In this document: in pieces, positions 14,521 through 15,944 of the stretch
How positions within the stretch are numbered: the first letter of the stretch is position 1
Layout: each line of letters starts with the position of its first letter
NCBI GenBank assembly: GCA_031255115.1
Contig: JAIRTD010000176.1
Span: 1 to 15,944 of the forward strand
Source: Spirochaetaceae bacterium
GTDB lineage: Bacteria > Spirochaetota > Spirochaetia > Treponematales > Breznakiellaceae
Direction of reading: 5' to 3'
DNA: 15,944 bases
The notes under the pieces: generated by a model
Told to the model about the DNA's origin: nothing
What the model saw: only the letters and a program-made list of their open reading frames with translations
Database searches by the model: none
Position numbers and translations under genes: made by a program

Positions 14521-15177
14521 CCGGGTCTGCTGTTCCGCCAGGGCTATTACCAGGTCCACTTCGGCTATGGTTGAACCAAGTTTACCGGCGATGATTTCAG
14601 CGGAAAAGCCTCCCTGGTACAGGTCCATCACCCGCTCGGCAAAGGGCGCTTCCTTTGGTTCTATCTGTATGCTCGAGCGGACAAAACGGGGAAGGCGCGG
14701 CAGCTCTGCCGCCGGAATTGCTCCGGGAACCGGGCCGGCTTCGTCCACGGCGGGATGCGGTCCGGAAATTTCGGCGGGGAGTTGTTCAGGTCTTGCCGGC
14801 GGCGCGAAAGTTTCGGCAGGGCGCGGTTCAAGTCTTACAGGCGGCACGGCGGAGGGAAGCTTGACCACATGACGTTTTCCCAGGGCCGCGTAGGCTTCTT
14901 CTTCGGCGCTGCGCCGTTTAAGTTCAGTATGCTGGAGCTTTATACGCCTGTCGGCGTCATCCAGGAATTTACGGAGGGAATTGATACGGTCCTCAATGAG
15001 GGAAAGGTCCCTGTCGGTAGCGGCGTTTATCTCGGCGACAAGCTGGTCTACCTCGTCGCGGAATTTGCCGAGTATGCGTTCAGCGCCGGTAAGCCGCTTT
15101 ATGTAGGACCTGAAATACAAAAAGCTTATGCCCCAGAGTATGAGTACGCCTGAAAAAACCCAAAATGCCGAAACCAT
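14515..15177 (-). CDS. Membrane-anchored coiled-coil protein with HTH-like C-terminus (DUF6115-like)
   Basis: The 220 residues divide into an N-terminal transmembrane helix (about 4-22) and a basic/acidic coiled coil (about 25-100, rich in Asp/Arg/Glu). A Pro/Ala/Glu-rich flexible linker (about 105-165) and a compact helical end (about 175-220) follow. The end reads VMDLYQGGFSAEIIAGKLG then a second helix, a helix-turn-helix-like pattern of the kind found in small proteins encoded beside flagellar FapA/DUF342 genes. The start at 15177 has AGGA about five bases upstream, inside the end of the preceding gene, with a 2-nt gap. It probably links a membrane site to a cytoplasmic partner, but the function is not known. 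The stop region overlaps the convergent DUF167 gene. Confidence 0.7.
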   Translation of the reverse strand: MVSAFWVFSGVLILWGISFLYFRSYIKRLTGAERILGKFRDEVDQLVAEINAATDRDLSLIEDRINSLRKFLDDADRRIKLQHTELKRRSAEEEAYAALGKRHVVKLPSAVPPVRLEPRPAETFAPPARPEQLPAEISGPHPAVDEAGPVPGAIPAAELPRLPRFVRSSIQIEPKEAPFAERVMDLYQGGFSAEIIAGKLGSTIAEVDLVIALAEQQTRL

Positions 15178-15179
15178 AG

Positions 15180-15506
15180 CTATCCTGAAAGGTCGATAAT
15201 TTTGCCCACCGAAGGGTCTTTGATCACCGGGCGGGCAGGCGCTTCGGCGTCTTCTTCCCGTTTTTTCTTTTCCCCTTCGCCGCCGCCGCTCCCCGGATTT
15301 TTGTCCTTGTCCTTGATGCGTTCGGCGCCCTCGCCTGAGTCCCGGGCCTCATTGACCGACTCGTTCTTTATTTCGTTCTTCTTCTGCATTTGGATGCTTT
15401 GGAGGGACTGCTGTATGGCCTGTCCTTCCCGCTGTTCGGCCTGGGTCTTGCCGACCTTGTCTATCTGGGTAAACAGCGTCTGAAGGTCAATTGGTTGTAT
15501 AGCCAT
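15180..15506 (-). CDS. Small charged conserved-type hypothetical protein
   Basis: This is a 108-residue cytoplasmic protein starting at ATG 15506, which has GAGG five bases upstream. The frame could begin at 15542, but that start lies deeper inside the FapA gene. The N-terminal part (MAIQPIDLQTLFTQIDKVGK, then a Gln-rich helix) looks ordered. The rest, about residues 45-95, is highly charged and Gly-rich and is probably disordered. A short ordered end (VIKDPSVGKIIDLSG) may be a binding motif. It overlaps the preceding gene by 20 nt and is followed 2 nt later by the membrane coiled-coil gene, so the three are one operon. Function unknown; a role near the FapA-type protein is inferred from position only. 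Confidence 0.65.
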   Translation of the reverse strand: MAIQPIDLQTLFTQIDKVGKTQAEQREGQAIQQSLQSIQMQKKNEIKNESVNEARDSGEGAERIKDKDKNPGSGGGEGEKKKREEDAEAPARPVIKDPSVGKIIDLSG

Positions 15507-15944
15507 CGGGACCTCGCTTCGCTTCCTCGCCGGGCTCTTCATATTTGGTAACCCGTATCAGGCTATTCTCAAGTATAAAGGTAACGGCTCTGTAATCGTT
15601 TCTGACGTCTTCCTTGACGTCCCTGATAACGATTTTGACTCCCGGATAAACCTTGGAAGAAGCGGACACCTTGCCCCGTGTTTTAAGGTTGTTGAGGTAA
15701 TTCTGCACGTCTTCAAGGTTCTTGTTTAGTTTGGCAAGTTCTTTGGTAAGCTCTTCCCGCTTATCCATGAGTTCGTGCATATAGGCTTCTTTGTCCTCAG
15801 GAAGGGACTTGCGCTGTTTTTTTATATTTATCAGGGTCTGGAGGTTAAGTTGAATGTCTTCCAGCTGCTTTTCGGCGGCGGCCTTGTCTTCCTGGAGCGC
15901 GTCAAGTTTTGCCTTTTCCCTGGGGTCATAGCCCACTTCGCAGA
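15487..15944 (-). CDS. FapA/DUF342-type protein, C-terminal part (5' end outside window)
   Basis: The frame is open to the right edge, so only the last 152 residues are seen. They begin CEVGYDPRE, which matches the beta-helix-to-coiled-coil junction of DUF342 (FapA) proteins, typically E-V-G-x-x-P. A long charged coiled coil (about 90 residues) follows, then a beta-strand end with VYPGVKIVIRD and an ITFILENSLI-like segment (here VTFILENSLI). FapA-type proteins are polymerising or flagellum-linked in some bacteria, but the role here is unknown. A GTG at 15936 would give a plausible short ORF but lies inside the domain and is not the real start. The stop at 15487 overlaps the next gene by 20 nt. 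Confidence 0.8.
   Translation of the reverse strand, partial: CEVGYDPREKAKLDALQEDKAAAEKQLEDIQLNLQTLINIKKQRKSLPEDKEAYMHELMDKREELTKELAKLNKNLEDVQNYLNNLKTRGKVSASSKVYPGVKIVIRDVKEDVRNDYRAVTFILENSLIRVTKYEEPGEEAKRGPDGYTTN

Overview
The window looks like a chromosomal stretch from a spirochaete, most likely a Treponema-type organism with moderate to high GC (inference). The reasons are the flagellar-assembly-protein-A-type C-terminus followed by two small genes at the right edge, the many short lineage-specific proteins, the lipoprotein signal peptides, and dense operons with 4- to 20-nt gene overlaps. No rRNA, tRNA, CRISPR array, phage gene or insertion sequence is visible.

Region 1 (1-3924, minus strand) is a binding-protein-dependent ABC transporter operon: lipoprotein, fused double permease, ATPase (ATPase cut off by the left edge). 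It belongs to the Fbp/Afu 'iron-type' superfamily. The binding protein lacks the adjacent tyrosine pair of ferric binders and instead has a Ser-His-Asp ... Glu pattern that, as I recall it, resembles the hexose-phosphate binder AfuA. The operon has its own sigma70-type promoter. Its -10 box sits in a perfect 15-bp palindrome that shares a half-site with a second perfect palindrome. A short leader ORF with a strong ribosome binding site lies between promoter and first gene.

Region 2 (4043-9296, minus strand) is a housekeeping operon in the order zinc-ribbon protein, murI (glutamate racemase), rsgA (ribosome GTPase), mutS2, HAD phosphatase. Most junctions overlap by 4 or 8 nt. It joins cell-wall precursor supply, 30S ribosome maturation and ribosome/recombination quality control in one transcript.

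Region 3 (9297-9460) is a compact divergent promoter region. It has two large inverted repeats built from four copies of one 7-bp half-site, and overlapping back-to-back -10 boxes. Region 4 (9461-10724, plus strand) encodes a pentapeptide-repeat beta-helix protein with a small Cys/His N-terminus, then a metallo-beta-lactamase-fold hydrolase with one altered metal ligand.

Region 5 (10725-10952) is a convergent intergenic region with strong nested inverted repeats: a possible structured RNA, dispersed element or terminator complex. Region 6 (10953-13515, minus strand) holds a nucleotidyltransferase-like protein of unknown function and a secreted HExxH lipoprotein with a 15-bp tandem repeat in its linker.

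Region 7 (13608-14520, plus strand) has an unrecognised protein and a DUF167/YggU protein. Region 8 (14515-15944, minus strand) contains the C-terminal part of a FapA/DUF342 protein, a small charged protein, and a membrane-anchored coiled-coil protein with an HTH-like C-terminus.
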